Assembly (NCBI RefSeq): GCF_014133895.1
Contig: NC_050730.1
Span: 1,054,001-1,118,000, forward strand
Source: Torulaspora globosa
Lineage: Eukaryota; Ascomycota; Saccharomycetes; Saccharomycetales; Saccharomycetaceae
DNA length: 64,000 nucleotides
Direction of reading: 5' to 3'
Shown: one piece after another, positions 10,571 through 21,074 of the stretch
Layout of the letters: each line of letters begins with the position of its first letter
Position numbering within the stretch: position 1 is the first letter of the stretch
Program-made: the position numbers and the translations under genes
Notes under the pieces: model-generated
Databases searched by the model: none
The model's input: the letters and a program-made list of their open reading frames with translations, nothing else
What the model was told of the DNA's origin: nothing

Positions 10571-12268
10571 CTATACGCCGAAGGTGAAAGAGAGTTCCAA
10601 TTGACCGACGACTCTTTCCAAACCGCCCAGTCGTCTGAAATCTGCTGATAAGATATCCCTTTCCTTCTTGGCTAATGCCTCTTCGCTTTCCTCGAGCTGC
10701 TTCTGCTTTGCAATGTTCTGAGCTCTTTCGTTCTCCTCCCTTTGAATTTCCTGATAGTAAACTTTAGTCCTTGTTTTCAGTCTGCTGAAAGGATCACTCT
10801 TTGCGTCGATATTGCTGTCTTCTTTCTTGACGTGCTCAGCATTTCTGATCCTGTCCATATTGACTTTCCGATTCTTAGAAGTCAAGGCATTTAATTTATT
10901 GATGCCGCTTTGATCCTTTTCGTGGTGCTTCTCGTATGCCGACATTCGCTTAACCAGGTTTTTTAGCTGTCCCGAATACTTGGCCGTGTCTCTTTCGTTA
11001 CCAGTCTCCTCCGCATATCTCAGTTTCTCCTTCAGCACTGTTTTCTCTAACACTGCGTTGGAACCCGATAACTTCTTATTGAACCGCATCCTATTACGAA
11101 CGATGTCGTCTGTCAACTTATCGGTCAATGGCTGAGAAACAAACGCATTGAGCTCCTTTGATTTTTTCTCCAGAGAATATATGGAAGGTTTGCTTATATG
11201 CGCTGCATCAAGAGCTTTCAAATATCTTTCATATTCTTGCTGGGTAATGTTACCATCACTGAAGAAGTTCATCTGAAACACTTTTCTGTCTTTACCTTGC
11301 GTGACACCAAAATACTGGTTGGTGAGAAAGTTTCCCATGCTGTATGGCTTCTGCATAAACACCTTCTCGATCTTGACCATTCTGTACTGCGTTTGTCCAG
11401 ACCGCTTGTCGACACCAACATTAACTCTTCCATAGTAACCTTTTATCATATCGTTGAACTCAGGATAGAAACAAAATTTTGCAACAAACGAACGGCCTAT
11501 CTTGACCTTATTGAAGTGGCTGACATCGGCTTCGCGGTCCAGTTGATCCTCCGCCCACTCAATCTCATCCTTCTGTGTGTCAAGGTGCGAAGTTCTAGAG
11601 TAAGGATCGTAGTCCTCCTCCTCCTCGCCCTCTTCGTATTCGCTTCCCTGGTATCTGTCTTCCTCTTCTTCTTCTTCTTCCTCGGACTCCTGGGCCCTTC
11701 CAGCTCTCTGACTCCTCTTCTCCCTTTGCTTTCTGAGCTGAGAGAGCCGTGTAGCCTTCAGATCAGAATGGCCTGTAGCGTGAGTTGTCCTCCCTGACGA
11801 TCTTGTCTTAGCTCCGTCTCTAAGAGGCCTAGCTCTCTGCTGTTCCCTTATATTTCTTTCACGCTCTCTGAACAGTTTACGATCTTGGTATTTCTGCATT
11901 ATCTGTGATCTCTCGAACAACAAAGTCTCGCGTTCCATTTCAGGCAGACCCTCTAGATACGCACGATCATCCTCATCCTTATACTTTCCTTCCAGCGGGA
12001 ACGGATTTTCTTCCTCCTCCTCTTCCACTTCCTCATCTGCCGCCGCGTACCTATCAGTCTCAAGTGCGGCAGGATTGTAGTCATCCTCATCTTCCTCTTC
12101 GTCCTCCTTATCCTCCTCGTCGATGCCTTCCACCTCAATCCTCCGTCTCTTGGACGAAGAACTGTCAGGAGCCTTATTTCTCTTTGCCGAAGTCGTTAGC
12201 ACCTCATCTTCGTCTTCTTCCTCGCCGGCACCTGCCAAAGCCAAAAGATCTTCTTCGATATCAGACAT
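10571..12268 (-). CDS. RTF1: Paf1-complex subunit Rtf1
   Basis: A 565-residue transcription elongation factor of the Paf1 complex, needed for histone H2B ubiquitylation and H3 K4/K79 methylation. The acidic N-terminus ([13 protein letters not shown]) is followed by basic and Glu-rich segments, a histone-modification segment around [20 protein letters not shown], and the Plus3 domain (roughly residues 230-360: [53 protein letters not shown]). The C-terminal helix region carries [19 protein letters not shown]. The frame extends five codons further upstream to a GTG, but yeast initiates at ATG and 12268 gives [13 protein letters not shown], matching the S. cerevisiae start. Confidence 0.96.
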   Translation of the reverse strand: MSDIEEDLLALAGAGEEEDEDEVLTTSAKRNKAPDSSSSKRRRIEVEGIDEEDKEDEEEDEDDYNPAALETDRYAAADEEVEEEEEENPFPLEGKYKDEDDRAYLEGLPEMERETLLFERSQIMQKYQDRKLFRERERNIREQQRARPLRDGAKTRSSGRTTHATGHSDLKATRLSQLRKQREKRSQRAGRAQESEEEEEEEEDRYQGSEYEEGEEEEDYDPYSRTSHLDTQKDEIEWAEDQLDREADVSHFNKVKIGRSFVAKFCFYPEFNDMIKGYYGRVNVGVDKRSGQTQYRMVKIEKVFMQKPYSMGNFLTNQYFGVTQGKDRKVFQMNFFSDGNITQQEYERYLKALDAAHISKPSIYSLEKKSKELNAFVSQPLTDKLTDDIVRNRMRFNKKLSGSNAVLEKTVLKEKLRYAEETGNERDTAKYSGQLKNLVKRMSAYEKHHEKDQSGINKLNALTSKNRKVNMDRIRNAEHVKKEDSNIDAKSDPFSRLKTRTKVYYQEIQREENERAQNIAKQKQLEESEEALAKKERDILSADFRRLGGLERVVGQLELSFTFGV

Positions 12269-12584
12269 ATCCTCGTATTCCACAGTATCAACACCAGATC
12301 AGCTATTCGAAGTCCCAATATCTCTACTAATGGTTGTTGTCTTGTGTGTTTAATAAGCGGTATCCAACTTATTAGCTTGTGCTGATGTTCGTACCTAGTG
12401 ACACTGGTAATTAAAGCTAGAAGGACAAAGGGAACAGCTCATCAAGTAATAGCTGGTTGCCGAATGGGTGGAAGGTCCGCCGCTTGAGTTGCCGTATACG
12501 TCATTCAACTCGTAAGACTAGGAATAGTGGCAGTCCGCTGAATCTGGGCTTGAAATTCTGTGAAAATAGGTTGGAGAGGTCGAA
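12269..12584. promoter_or_regulatory. Divergent promoter RTF1 / RMD8
   Basis: 316 bp separate the two divergent starts. I see no open frame or recognised site worth naming; it presumably holds both promoters. Confidence 0.5.
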
Positions 12585-14339
12585 ATGAGTTACAAGGCTG
12601 CCAGTGCGGATCGGCTGGATTCTAACGGGCTACCGATGTCTAAGAGGTCGCCATCTATCCTCGTGACAGACTCTAGATCTTCTAAGAAGCGAATAAGTGC
12701 ACCTTTTGCGGGACATGCGGCCGGTGTACGAAATCGCGCTGAATTGCCTGGCGGAAATACTGGCAATGGATTGCATTCACTCGGTACCGGAGTCAAGAAA
12801 AGGACATCTGGTAGGTTTAGTGATATATCGATCGACAACATATTATCTGAGATGTCGGATGTCCCCTCTGGACGACGAGAGGAACGACGGTCAACGTCAT
12901 CAGCGGACAGATATTACGGTTCGGACAGGACACGGCCGCTGAGCTACTCTAAATCTATCAATCCCTTGCCTTTAAGGACTTCGAAGACTTCTCAAAAGTT
13001 GGTGCTTATCCCCGAGGAAGAAAACCGAGAATCACCGAACGTATTTTATCGAAAGAAGTCTGCAACATCGCTGAAATACAATGAATCAGCCCATCATGCG
13101 AGAAGAGACCATAAACTAGCTAGGATAACCGCATATAATGTGGCAGAAGGGTTCAATCTCAAAGTGATGTCAAAGTTCTTAAAGTCTACGCACGAAGTGT
13201 CTCCCAGATTGTACGATGAGTGTCTGTATGTCGCGTATACTTTGCCACTACTTCATGGTAAAGATGGCTTCAGGGTTAAGTCGAACATTTCTAAAAAAGT
13301 CGTCGGCGGAAAGACGCTCATTGACAAGCTGATCGATACAAGCGAACAGCGAGATCATCACTACGAGTATTACTCCGGAGTGGAGACACTAGAAGATTCA
13401 AAGAATGCTTATGAACTGGATTCTAATGCGGTACTCGTTGAAACTGATCCTAATACCATTCCAAATCATTTGCCGAATCCGATAGGGAACCAGGACTCGT
13501 TTGATCCCAGCGAACCCCAGTTTTTTGCGGAAGAAACTCCTTCAGAGCAGGAACAGAGAGAACGAAGGGAGCAGCTACATATATCATCCAATAGTCAGCG
13601 CAGCGAAATAGTGACTGATGGCGGCCAGCACGCAGAGATATTTATTTTTCGCTATGGTGTTATTGTGTTCTGGAATTTTACTGAAATTCAGGAAAAGAAC
13701 ATATTAGGTGATATTGCATTTGCTGACTATAAATCTCTGGTCATAAGACCTTTGGACGAGCAGGATATCGAGAGGGAGCAATTTCACTTTGAATATGACA
13801 AAGACACAGAACGACCACGAATTTTCAACGATATAGTGACATTAAGGTCCGGCGATCATATTATAGAACTTACCATCTCGCATGCTATTGCACAATCATC
13901 TAAATTGTCGCGTTTCGAGTCGAGAATATCACCTATCCTGACGGCTGTAACCAAGCTCCCGAAAAGGTTGGCATTGTATGGAACTCTAGGATTAAAGAGA
14001 GAACAGCTCTTAAAGAAGTCTGGTAAGCTTTTTAAACTTCGTGTGGACGTCAATTTGTCATCAAGCATTTTGGATACACCAGAGTTCTTTTGGAGTTTTG
14101 AACCAAGTTTGCATCCACTTTATGTTGCTATGAGAGAGTATCTAGAAATCGATCAAAGAGTCCAAGTTGTTAACGATCGATGCAAAGTCTTTCTCGAATT
14201 CTTTGATATATGCGTCGATTCTGTCGCAGAAAGAAACATAGCTCGTGTGACATGGTGGTTAATCATAGCAATTATTGTCGGGGTTATTTTCTCATTGACA
14301 GAAATTCTCGTGAGATATATAATTATTCATAGTCATTGA
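12585..14339 (+). CDS. RMD8: DUF155-family protein Rmd8
   Basis: A 584-residue member of the DUF155/RMND1 family, orthologue of S. cerevisiae Rmd8 (YFR048W, 662 residues), whose deletion affects meiotic nuclear division and sporulation. Residues 1-190 are low-complexity and Ser/Arg-rich, likely disordered. The DUF155 domain runs from about residue 345 (HAEIFIFRYGVIVFWNF) through RLALYGTLGLKREQLL and LDTPEFFWSFEPSLHPLYVAMREYLEI to about residue 545. A single C-terminal membrane segment (WWLIIAIIVGVIFSLTEILV) ends four residues before a short basic/His tail, so it is a tail-anchored membrane protein by inference. Genomic placement between RTF1 and GUS1 is an insertion of the chromosome VI sister gene. 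Confidence 0.92.
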   Translation: MSYKAASADRLDSNGLPMSKRSPSILVTDSRSSKKRISAPFAGHAAGVRNRAELPGGNTGNGLHSLGTGVKKRTSGRFSDISIDNILSEMSDVPSGRREERRSTSSADRYYGSDRTRPLSYSKSINPLPLRTSKTSQKLVLIPEEENRESPNVFYRKKSATSLKYNESAHHARRDHKLARITAYNVAEGFNLKVMSKFLKSTHEVSPRLYDECLYVAYTLPLLHGKDGFRVKSNISKKVVGGKTLIDKLIDTSEQRDHHYEYYSGVETLEDSKNAYELDSNAVLVETDPNTIPNHLPNPIGNQDSFDPSEPQFFAEETPSEQEQRERREQLHISSNSQRSEIVTDGGQHAEIFIFRYGVIVFWNFTEIQEKNILGDIAFADYKSLVIRPLDEQDIEREQFHFEYDKDTERPRIFNDIVTLRSGDHIIELTISHAIAQSSKLSRFESRISPILTAVTKLPKRLALYGTLGLKREQLLKKSGKLFKLRVDVNLSSSILDTPEFFWSFEPSLHPLYVAMREYLEIDQRVQVVNDRCKVFLEFFDICVDSVAERNIARVTWWLIIAIIVGVIFSLTEILVRYIIIHSH

Positions 14340-14421
14340 AAGTGGGCATTTCTCTTTCTCATGTCCACCTTATATTGACCTGCTTCATGATGTAGGCAGT
14401 GGTCTTAAATACTTACACAGC

Positions 14422-16545
14422 TTATTTCTTGGCACCATACTTGTTAACAGATTTACCGTCGGGAATGGTAAAGAAGACAAATGGCTTGCCGTCCTTGGCC
14501 GGTTGATCCAAACGGTAATATCCTTTTCTTTCGAATTGAATTATGTCACCGGTCCTGAGATCTTTAACATTCAAATCAGCTATAGCGGAGGTATGGAATT
14601 CCGTTTGTGGTGTTAAGAAATCCTCGAAACTCTCATCTTCTTCCAATCTGTCCTTGCTAATTAAATGGTCGAAATCCACTAGATCGACAAACACAGAATC
14701 TTCAGTATCCGCCAACCAGGTAAGTTTGTGCTTAGTTTTCTTGAAGTCACCTTCCAGATTTAGTTTACCAGTCAATGAGCCGTCGGCATTCTTCTTTGTG
14801 ATGATGATATTACCCCAGTCCATCAAAGTGACCTCCTCGTTCTCTTCAATAACATCAGCATCATCTTTGTCGATCACGATATCCTTGTAAAAGATAACTT
14901 TCTTCTCTCCGACGTCAGGGTTTTTCTTATGTTTAGCCCTCATTTCAACCTTAGGAGTCTGGGGAGCGTCCTCACCCTCGAGGTGAAGTTTAACTGGGTT
15001 GACGACTGCAGTAAGTCTTGGTGCGACTGGGTCAATAATCTTCTTGTTGAAAGCCCAAATCAAGTTCCATTCAAGATTAATGACATTTCTAGAAGGACCC
15101 TGAGAGAGAACGAAGTTTCTCAAACCCTCCACTGTCATACCTCTTCTTCTCACACCTCTCACAGTTGGGAATCTTGGATCGTCCCAGTTTGACACCAAGT
15201 TTTTATCGACCATCCATTGTAGCTTTCTCTTGGATAGCAAAGTTCTGACGAAGTTAACACGAGCGAAATCCCAAATGTGAACCTTTCTCAAATTCATAGC
15301 CTTCAACATCCAGTCATACTGAGGATTACGGTCTCTGTACTCAATTGTACGCAAAGCATGGGTCACACCTTCCAATGCATCAACGACAGGAACACAGAAG
15401 TCATATGTTGGGTACACCTTCCAAGTGGTTCCGGTACGATGATGAGGCGTCAAGTTACATCTATAGATAACAGGGTCTCTTAGGGCCTTGTTTGGTGCTT
15501 GGTAATCGATCTTTGCACGCACGCAGTTCTTCAAACCCTCCTCGGTACCGTTGGTCATCTCCTCGGTGAAAATCTTCAAGTTTTCCTCCACTGAGCGATC
15601 TCTTCTGGCTGAAGCGATGCCATCCATACGCTCTTCTCTCATTTTCTCCGTAGGAGTATCATCACAGTATGCTTTACCTTCCTTGATCATTTTGACACAC
15701 AACTCGTACATTTCCTGGAAATAGTCGGAAGAGTAGGTTACGCGGTCTCCCTTGATGCCTAGAAGTTCCAAATCTTCGAGGATAGAGTCTTGAAATTCCT
15801 GTTTCTCCTTAGATGGATTCGTGTCATCGAATCTGATGATCAATTTACCCTTGAACGCCTGAGCGAAATACTGGTTAAGCAATGCAGCCTTGGCATGACC
15901 GATATGCAAGTATCCGGAAGGTTCGGGAGGGAAACGTGTCACGACTTCTCCCATCTTGGCGTCCGGCAAATCAATCTCAAAATTTGCCTTATGGCCCTCC
16001 TTCTTCTTGCCGACGTTGGCAGCTTTCTTCAGATCTTGCATCGACCTCGTCAAAAACTCATGAGCTTCGCCAAAAGCTGGATCCATCTCTAGTAGAGTGT
16101 ACCAACGGGAAACGTTCACATCGACCTTGTTTTTGATGATCGATCCCACCATACCGTTTGATCTCAGCGCGCCCCAGCAGGCGATGTCGGCAGCTGAGTA
16201 CTTCAGACCACCGAGAATATAAGTTTTCAAGTTCAGCACGGCGTCCAATTTCTCTAACGAACCGGAAAGCTTCTGGAAGTTTTTCACAACGTAGTTCTCA
16301 TTAGCGATCTTTGTCCAGGACGCAATCTCTTCCGCGCTTCCCTCGGTGAAGACGTCTGGGAAATCGCTGACAATTTTAATCAGAACATCATTAGATTCAC
16401 CGTTCAAAACTGCTGGTGCTGCCTTCTTATCGTCGACAAACTCGATTGCAATACTGCCCGCTTTAACGGCGTTAACGACAAGGGCAGCGATCAGCTCACC
16501 GTAGGCTACAACTGGCGCTTTACCGTTGATCACTAGCTTGTACAT
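14422..16545 (-). CDS. GUS1: Cytosolic glutamyl-tRNA synthetase
   Basis: A 707-residue class I synthetase that attaches glutamate to tRNA-Glu. Residues 1-190 form the GST-like appendix that binds Arc1 in yeast. The catalytic Rossmann fold starts at VVTRFPPEPSGYLHIGHAKAA, with the HIGH motif at residues 214-217. The KMSKS counterpart is LLSKRKLQWMV near residue 436. The C-terminal anticodon-binding beta-barrels end in KPFVFFTIPDGKSVNKYGAKK. Length and sequence match S. cerevisiae Gus1 (708 residues) closely. The start ATG at 16543-16545 is the first in frame. It is divergent from RAI1. Confidence 0.98.
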   Translation of the reverse strand: MYKLVINGKAPVVAYGELIAALVVNAVKAGSIAIEFVDDKKAAPAVLNGESNDVLIKIVSDFPDVFTEGSAEEIASWTKIANENYVVKNFQKLSGSLEKLDAVLNLKTYILGGLKYSAADIACWGALRSNGMVGSIIKNKVDVNVSRWYTLLEMDPAFGEAHEFLTRSMQDLKKAANVGKKKEGHKANFEIDLPDAKMGEVVTRFPPEPSGYLHIGHAKAALLNQYFAQAFKGKLIIRFDDTNPSKEKQEFQDSILEDLELLGIKGDRVTYSSDYFQEMYELCVKMIKEGKAYCDDTPTEKMREERMDGIASARRDRSVEENLKIFTEEMTNGTEEGLKNCVRAKIDYQAPNKALRDPVIYRCNLTPHHRTGTTWKVYPTYDFCVPVVDALEGVTHALRTIEYRDRNPQYDWMLKAMNLRKVHIWDFARVNFVRTLLSKRKLQWMVDKNLVSNWDDPRFPTVRGVRRRGMTVEGLRNFVLSQGPSRNVINLEWNLIWAFNKKIIDPVAPRLTAVVNPVKLHLEGEDAPQTPKVEMRAKHKKNPDVGEKKVIFYKDIVIDKDDADVIEENEEVTLMDWGNIIITKKNADGSLTGKLNLEGDFKKTKHKLTWLADTEDSVFVDLVDFDHLISKDRLEEDESFEDFLTPQTEFHTSAIADLNVKDLRTGDIIQFERKGYYRLDQPAKDGKPFVFFTIPDGKSVNKYGAKK

Positions 16546-16966
16546 CGCACAACTTACAGCTCCAATTGGCCAATTCGAACGCCCTATGCCTTCTTTAACC
16601 GTCTTAGACCTGTCTCATCTCGTATGGTACTTACAGTGACGGAAAATTTGAAAAATTTGGCTCCGGGTAACGACATAAAAGGTAAATAAACCATCAATTG
16701 AGATGAATTGCGGCTCAGAAAGCTCGTTTGCGAGCTTTCAGGACTCGCATCGGGCTGGTCAGACCAAGAGAACATGAAAGCTTGCTGGTAAGGCTTTAAA
16801 CGCTGGTCCAACGGTATTCTTCGAGCAACAACAAGGATGTCACTTCTCACGAATAGTCTATCTCGAACCAGGTACTCGATGAGTTGAAGACTGAGCATTT
16901 GATGGCTAGGAGGTAGTAGAAGAGGTTGTGTAGGGCTCTGTTGAGGCTGGTACTGTCATTGTGGCT
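16546..16966. promoter_or_regulatory. Divergent promoter GUS1 / RAI1
   Basis: 421 bp between divergent housekeeping genes. It contains a minus-strand open frame (16584-16898) with no recognisable content, which I take as chance. No recognised binding site was noted. Confidence 0.5.
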
Positions 16967-18103
16967 ATGGGCAAGACGTATAACCTGTTTGTGAAGCAGA
17001 AAGGGACCACCACGGCTCTCAAGCAGCCGAAAGAGATATCGTGCTACTCCAGGACTTCAAACGATGAGTTTCTTATTGGCAACGACTGCAATTTGAGATA
17101 TTACTACCTGCCAGACTCGCAGCTGGAAAACAGACTGGATCTGTCGGCTGGAGCCAAGAAGATGAAGGACAGTGCCGAGACGTTCAGCGATCCTTGCACT
17201 CTTCGAGGGCTGCTACAATGCGTCAAAAGCTATGAGGAAAAGAAGCAGAAGAAGGTTAAGGCGGACATCGTCACGTTCAGAGGCATCATCAGAAAGCTTA
17301 TCTCGGCGGCGTTCGATAGCGCCGCCTACAACAAGGTGGAGCTGCGAGTCGTTTCGTTTGACGGCCAACTCTTTATCAAAGATGTTGCTTCCAGAGACGA
17401 GGAGCGCAAGGGCACTGCCGAGAGCCAAAATGCTTGGTATACGGGATATAAGTTTGAGAGTTTGGCGACCCTCTCGCAGCCGCTTCCGTACGTGGACAGG
17501 GCGATATTGGAGAAGAGACCCAAGAGGTTGGTAAACACAGGAGATGAATTCATCACGGTGGTCAGAACGGGAGTCGGGAATACAAAGCTAATACTGGGAG
17601 CAGAGATCGACTGCATTTTTGATTTCAAGGAAGACGGGAAGGACAACCTGAAACATTACGCTGAGCTGAAATGCACTTCGATGGTATCAACACAGGCTGA
17701 TGCTCGTAAGTTCGAGCGGAAGATCTTCAAGACTTGGCTGCAATGCTTCCTCGTCGGGATTCCAAGAATCATATACGGGTTCCGGGACGATAACTGTATC
17801 TTGAGGACAGTCGAGGAATTCGCCACTGACGAAGTACCTCTGATCCTGAAAAACAACAATCCAGCAATGAATACTGCGTGTTTGGATGCTATAAAATGGT
17901 ACGGATTGCTGTGTGAATGGCTTCTGAAATCCATCCCCAGGGATGACGTGGAAAACGTCAAACCTTTCAAGCTTGTGTACGAGAATAATCATCTTCGCTT
18001 GACAGAGATGGACGAAACGGACTCTGAATACGACAGCATTGTCAATGGGGATGCGGTTCTAACAAGCGAGTTCAAGGAATGGAGAAAATCCTTGGCTGTG
18101 TAG
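16967..18103 (+). CDS. RAI1: Rai1, RNA 5'-end pyrophosphohydrolase and Rat1 partner
   Basis: A 378-residue DXO/Rai1-family protein that stabilises the nuclear 5'-3' exonuclease Rat1 and removes incompletely capped or triphosphorylated 5' ends. The active-site blocks are visible: [22 protein letters not shown], then [10 protein letters not shown], then HYAELKCTS, with [27 protein letters not shown] further on; the acidic residues of E-x-D and E-x-K bind the metal. The protein ends [11 protein letters not shown], as in S. cerevisiae (EFxEWRKSL). The frame opens two codons earlier at a GTG; the ATG at 16967 fits the family start ([13 protein letters not shown]). Confidence 0.96.
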   Translation: MGKTYNLFVKQKGTTTALKQPKEISCYSRTSNDEFLIGNDCNLRYYYLPDSQLENRLDLSAGAKKMKDSAETFSDPCTLRGLLQCVKSYEEKKQKKVKADIVTFRGIIRKLISAAFDSAAYNKVELRVVSFDGQLFIKDVASRDEERKGTAESQNAWYTGYKFESLATLSQPLPYVDRAILEKRPKRLVNTGDEFITVVRTGVGNTKLILGAEIDCIFDFKEDGKDNLKHYAELKCTSMVSTQADARKFERKIFKTWLQCFLVGIPRIIYGFRDDNCILRTVEEFATDEVPLILKNNNPAMNTACLDAIKWYGLLCEWLLKSIPRDDVENVKPFKLVYENNHLRLTEMDETDSEYDSIVNGDAVLTSEFKEWRKSLAV

Positions 18104-18157
18104 AATAGACTAATCAAGTAGTAGCATACGTTCCGATATGAGAGGTCATTCGTCAAG

Positions 18158-18691
18158 TCAGCGGGATGATCTGTTGTAGTGGTAAACTCTGTAGGACCCA
18201 AAAGCCGAATTAGTCACCAGCACCAGAGCGCAGATGACTGAGACTGTCAAGAGCGCCGACCGTATACTTATGGGCTCAACGAACGAATTCAGAATCTCAG
18301 CGATCGTCCGCGCCCATAACGTCCCCGACTGGTATATCCTTCTACCTCCGGCGTGTACATGTTGCGCTTGATTCATGCAATAGAACCATTCGTCGCATGA
18401 TTCTTCCAAAGCAGGCACTCTAGACTCCGGTGAACACTCATTCTGTTCATAGCTCTTCCGGCAAGCTTCTATCAGCCTCAATTTCCTCAGCTCATCTTCG
18501 TGCAGTTTGAAACGAACATCCTCGCGCACCATAACCATGAACTTGACCACCAGCGTGAGCACCAGGGTCAGCAGGAACGCATTGAACAACAATTGCATGT
18601 ACTCAGCAATGATGTCCGGCCTCAACCAAACATCAGAGGCAGCAAGTCTCCGTTCCTCACGCACGCTGCCATCCTCGATGCGGTCCCTCAT
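18158..18691 (-). CDS. BRR6: Nuclear envelope/ER protein Brr6
   Basis: A Brl1/Brr6-family membrane protein involved in nuclear pore assembly and envelope lipid homeostasis. Two membrane segments (LLFNAFLLTLVLTLVVKFMV near the N-terminus and SALLTVSVICALVLVTN near the C-terminus) bracket a lumenal Cys-containing domain (ACRKSYEQNECSPESRVPALEESCDEWFYCM), the pattern of four cysteines typical of the family. The open frame extends upstream to a TTG, with an in-frame stop just before it, so the first usable ATG is 18691 (177 residues; S. cerevisiae Brr6 is 197). A slightly different N-terminus, for example through an unseen intron, cannot be excluded. Confidence 0.88.
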   Translation of the reverse strand: MRDRIEDGSVREERRLAASDVWLRPDIIAEYMQLLFNAFLLTLVLTLVVKFMVMVREDVRFKLHEDELRKLRLIEACRKSYEQNECSPESRVPALEESCDEWFYCMNQAQHVHAGGRRIYQSGTLWARTIAEILNSFVEPISIRSALLTVSVICALVLVTNSAFGSYRVYHYNRSSR

Positions 18692-18938
18692 CACAGACCA
18701 GACAGTCACTGGAGACAGATCGGCACAGATCAACGACAGTAATCCTGGCCTACGTCATATGAAGATTAGCGATGAGCTGTAGTCGATGCGAGTCGTCCCA
18801 AACGATCCACTAGCTAAATAGACCGACCGACCACATTTCGGCTCCCAATACAGCCCATTTGGTCCCAGATAGATCGGGAACCCGTCCGTCATCTTGACCG
18901 GGACCACCTCTTGGCCTGCTTGAGTATGATACTGCGAT

Positions 18939-18952
18939 GGGTCACGTGACCC
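18939..18952. promoter_or_regulatory. 14-bp palindrome with E-box (GGGTCACGTGACCC)
   Basis: A perfect 14-bp palindrome centred on CACGTG sits in the BRR6/KGD4 divergent intergenic region, about 250 bp upstream of BRR6 and 400 bp upstream of the conserved KGD4 start. CACGTG palindromes are Cbf1-type sites. It overlaps an ATG at 18937 that opens a longer frame into KGD4, which argues that this ATG lies in regulatory rather than coding DNA. Confidence 0.5.
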
Positions 18953-19344
18953 CTCTTATAGTGCTTCTTCGAATCAGAAGCTCACTCTCTGGCGCCATCC
19001 AGCGGTCCATCAGAGCTCTGGACCGATCTGCTAGACGCCTGGTTGTGCTGCCCTTCATTCTCACTTTCAATCTGTTCAACACGCCTCGAACTGCGGTGCC
19101 GCAATCGGGGACAAACTCCAGCAAGGTGTCGAACGGAGGCTGGGTTCAGCTTGCAAGCACAGCTACAACGACCGGTGGAGCCGTTGGAGAGTGTTTCAGT
19201 CGTTTCAGAGAGCTTTACGTACACTTTCCACGTTCATTGCTGCCTACAGTGTCTATCTTACAACAACTAGCGAAATCGCTGTCGAAGCTATTGACTAAAC
19301 CACCGAAGATTACTGCCCAGAGCATTGAAAAGGAATTGCCAGAG

Positions 19345-19761
19345 ATGCGTCAGACGGTTGCTAAACTTGCCCAAGCGTACGTGCCAATGATCAAATTTGT
19401 CGGGGGCAGACACCCGCAGATCCAGCACAGCGGTGCTGTGAAGTGCCATCCCTGCACGGTGGATGGCCTGTTGCCGGGATCAGACGGCTGTGTGCCAGCC
19501 GGGGAATTTCTAAGCAAGCAGAAGCCATTTCAAGTGTTCCCCTACCGTTCGAATGGCAGCGGGCAGTTCGGCTCTGGAAGCTCGTCAGCAGGCTCTGCTT
19601 CGGCTGAATTGGCTGAGAAGAACCGTTCCAGATACGCATTCGTCGACAGGCCCCTAAAGGACAAGGAGCTGGACTCTATTTTTGAGTTGCCTGCCCGTTT
19701 CAGGTACAAGCCTATCAGCGACCTGGAGGCAGAGGCCATTAACGGAGGCGGTGCATTATGA
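19345..19761 (+). CDS. KGD4: Kgd4/Ymr31, alpha-ketoglutarate dehydrogenase subunit
   Basis: From the ATG at 19345 the protein has 138 residues and aligns from its first residue with S. cerevisiae Kgd4 (123 residues): MRQTVAKLAQAYVPMIKFVG, then HPCTVDGLLPGS, and the C-terminal hallmark LDSIFELPARFRYKPIS. Kgd4 is the small mitochondrial subunit that tethers the E3 lipoamide dehydrogenase to the E1/E2 core of alpha-ketoglutarate dehydrogenase. A Ser/Gly-rich linker near residue 80 accounts for the extra length. The frame is open for another 136 codons upstream to an ATG at 18937; this extension resembles nothing I know and starts inside an E-box palindrome, so I prefer the short form. Convergent with PDE1, 53 bp apart. 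Confidence 0.88.
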   Translation: MRQTVAKLAQAYVPMIKFVGGRHPQIQHSGAVKCHPCTVDGLLPGSDGCVPAGEFLSKQKPFQVFPYRSNGSGQFGSGSSSAGSASAELAEKNRSRYAFVDRPLKDKELDSIFELPARFRYKPISDLEAEAINGGGAL

Positions 19762-19814
19762 AGATTTTATGATAAAGCATTTTTGCAAGGAATTTATATG
19801 TATATTCTTCTGGC

Positions 19815-20921
19815 TCAGAACGAGAATGTGTAGCCCTGTACAGCCATTGAGAAGCGGACGTCCAGCCGCTCCTGCAGGGCGGCTTCTCGAAGCTCCTGTA
19901 AGATTACCAGTCGCGGATCCTTCTCGGATATGATCGTCTTGACATGTGTAACCAGGATGCTCAAGCCTGCCAGCACATCTGGGTCCCCGTACATTTCTCT
20001 GAGCCTCGACAACTGCCCGACCAGGTATGCGGGGGACATATGGCCATAGAGCTCGTGTTTTGGAGTGCTTGCAGAACTTGAGCATTCCACAATGATGCCT
20101 TTGAGATTGCCACGAGGAACACGCGTTGCTATGTATTCCCAGGCCTTCTCAAGCAAGGGTTCTCCGCCGGAAGCAGAGTCTGGCTCCAGGTCCCCACATA
20201 CTAACAGCGACTGCTTTGTACTCCTATCTGAAAACAGGTAAACCGTGCTGTACACGCGTTCATCGACGATGGACGCGCTAAACCCATGGTGGACTTTGAA
20301 TGGTATAATATCCCATTGAGGGAAGGCCCCGCAGACATGTGGTATCCCATCTGTCAAACTGCTCAGCTTCAGTCGACTTGACCCACCATGAAGTAAATCA
20401 GGCCATATCACATCGTTAAATATATGCTTCTCGATAGCTTGCAGCGTAAACGGGAGCGCACATATCAGTTTAGCATCTCCACTGTTCGCATCGCACGCGA
20501 AAGGCGAGTTAAGCACCATTGCTCCAATATGATCCAGGTGAGCATGCGTGATATAGTACTCTTTCACCCCCATATAAATTTCCATCGCCTTTGTAAAAGT
20601 ATTCAAGTGCTTGTGCTTCTCTAAGGCATCCTCAAGGCTACCAAGGATGCATTGGGGAAACCCCAAAGAAACCGAAGCCTTAGGATCAAAAAACTGGCCA
20701 GCAGGCTCAAAATCATTGGCATAGAAACTCTCCAGCAGCTCACTTTTGAAAGAATCCTTCGAACGCGCCAGCATCTGTGATATTTGGCTAAAACCGGCTC
20801 CTCCGTCCACACAAATCGAACGGAGACCCCGGCAGCCCATCGGTCTCACCATAAAGCATTGCGTAGCACCCCCATCAGTCCCACCAGATGCCCCCAAAAC
20901 AGTTACCTCGAAGTTGCTCAT
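19815..20921 (-). CDS. PDE1: Low-affinity cyclic AMP phosphodiesterase Pde1
   Basis: A 368-residue class II phosphodiesterase that hydrolyses cAMP (and cGMP), turning down Ras/PKA signalling after glucose stimulation. The class II metal-binding motif HxHLDH is present as YITHAHLDHIGAMVLNSPF near residues 117-130. The N-terminus has the beta-lactamase-fold strand FEVTVLGASGG, and SICVDGG near residue 36. Further conserved blocks are VHHGFSASI, YLFSD and GIIVECSSSAS. Length is like S. cerevisiae Pde1 (369). The start ATG is at 20919-20921. Confidence 0.96.
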   Translation of the reverse strand: MSNFEVTVLGASGGTDGGATQCFMVRPMGCRGLRSICVDGGAGFSQISQMLARSKDSFKSELLESFYANDFEPAGQFFDPKASVSLGFPQCILGSLEDALEKHKHLNTFTKAMEIYMGVKEYYITHAHLDHIGAMVLNSPFACDANSGDAKLICALPFTLQAIEKHIFNDVIWPDLLHGGSSRLKLSSLTDGIPHVCGAFPQWDIIPFKVHHGFSASIVDERVYSTVYLFSDRSTKQSLLVCGDLEPDSASGGEPLLEKAWEYIATRVPRGNLKGIIVECSSSASTPKHELYGHMSPAYLVGQLSRLREMYGDPDVLAGLSILVTHVKTIISEKDPRLVILQELREAALQERLDVRFSMAVQGYTFSF

Positions 20922-21074
20922 CCAAATAATGCTACTTCGAGATGAAGTTACGCAAGAACTGCGTAAGTTCTATCTTCAGTAGCTGCAGCGCGCTGTTTTC
21001 GGTGAAATGTATAGGATATTACTAAGAGGCTACTAAGACTGCGAGGATGCGAAGTTAACCTCCTTAACAGTCAG

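Noticed and set aside
11198..11797. 199-codon plus-strand frame over RTF1
   Set aside because: It is the antisense of the acidic, Glu/Arg-rich part of RTF1, giving hydrophobic Leu/Phe runs; no start context or similarity.
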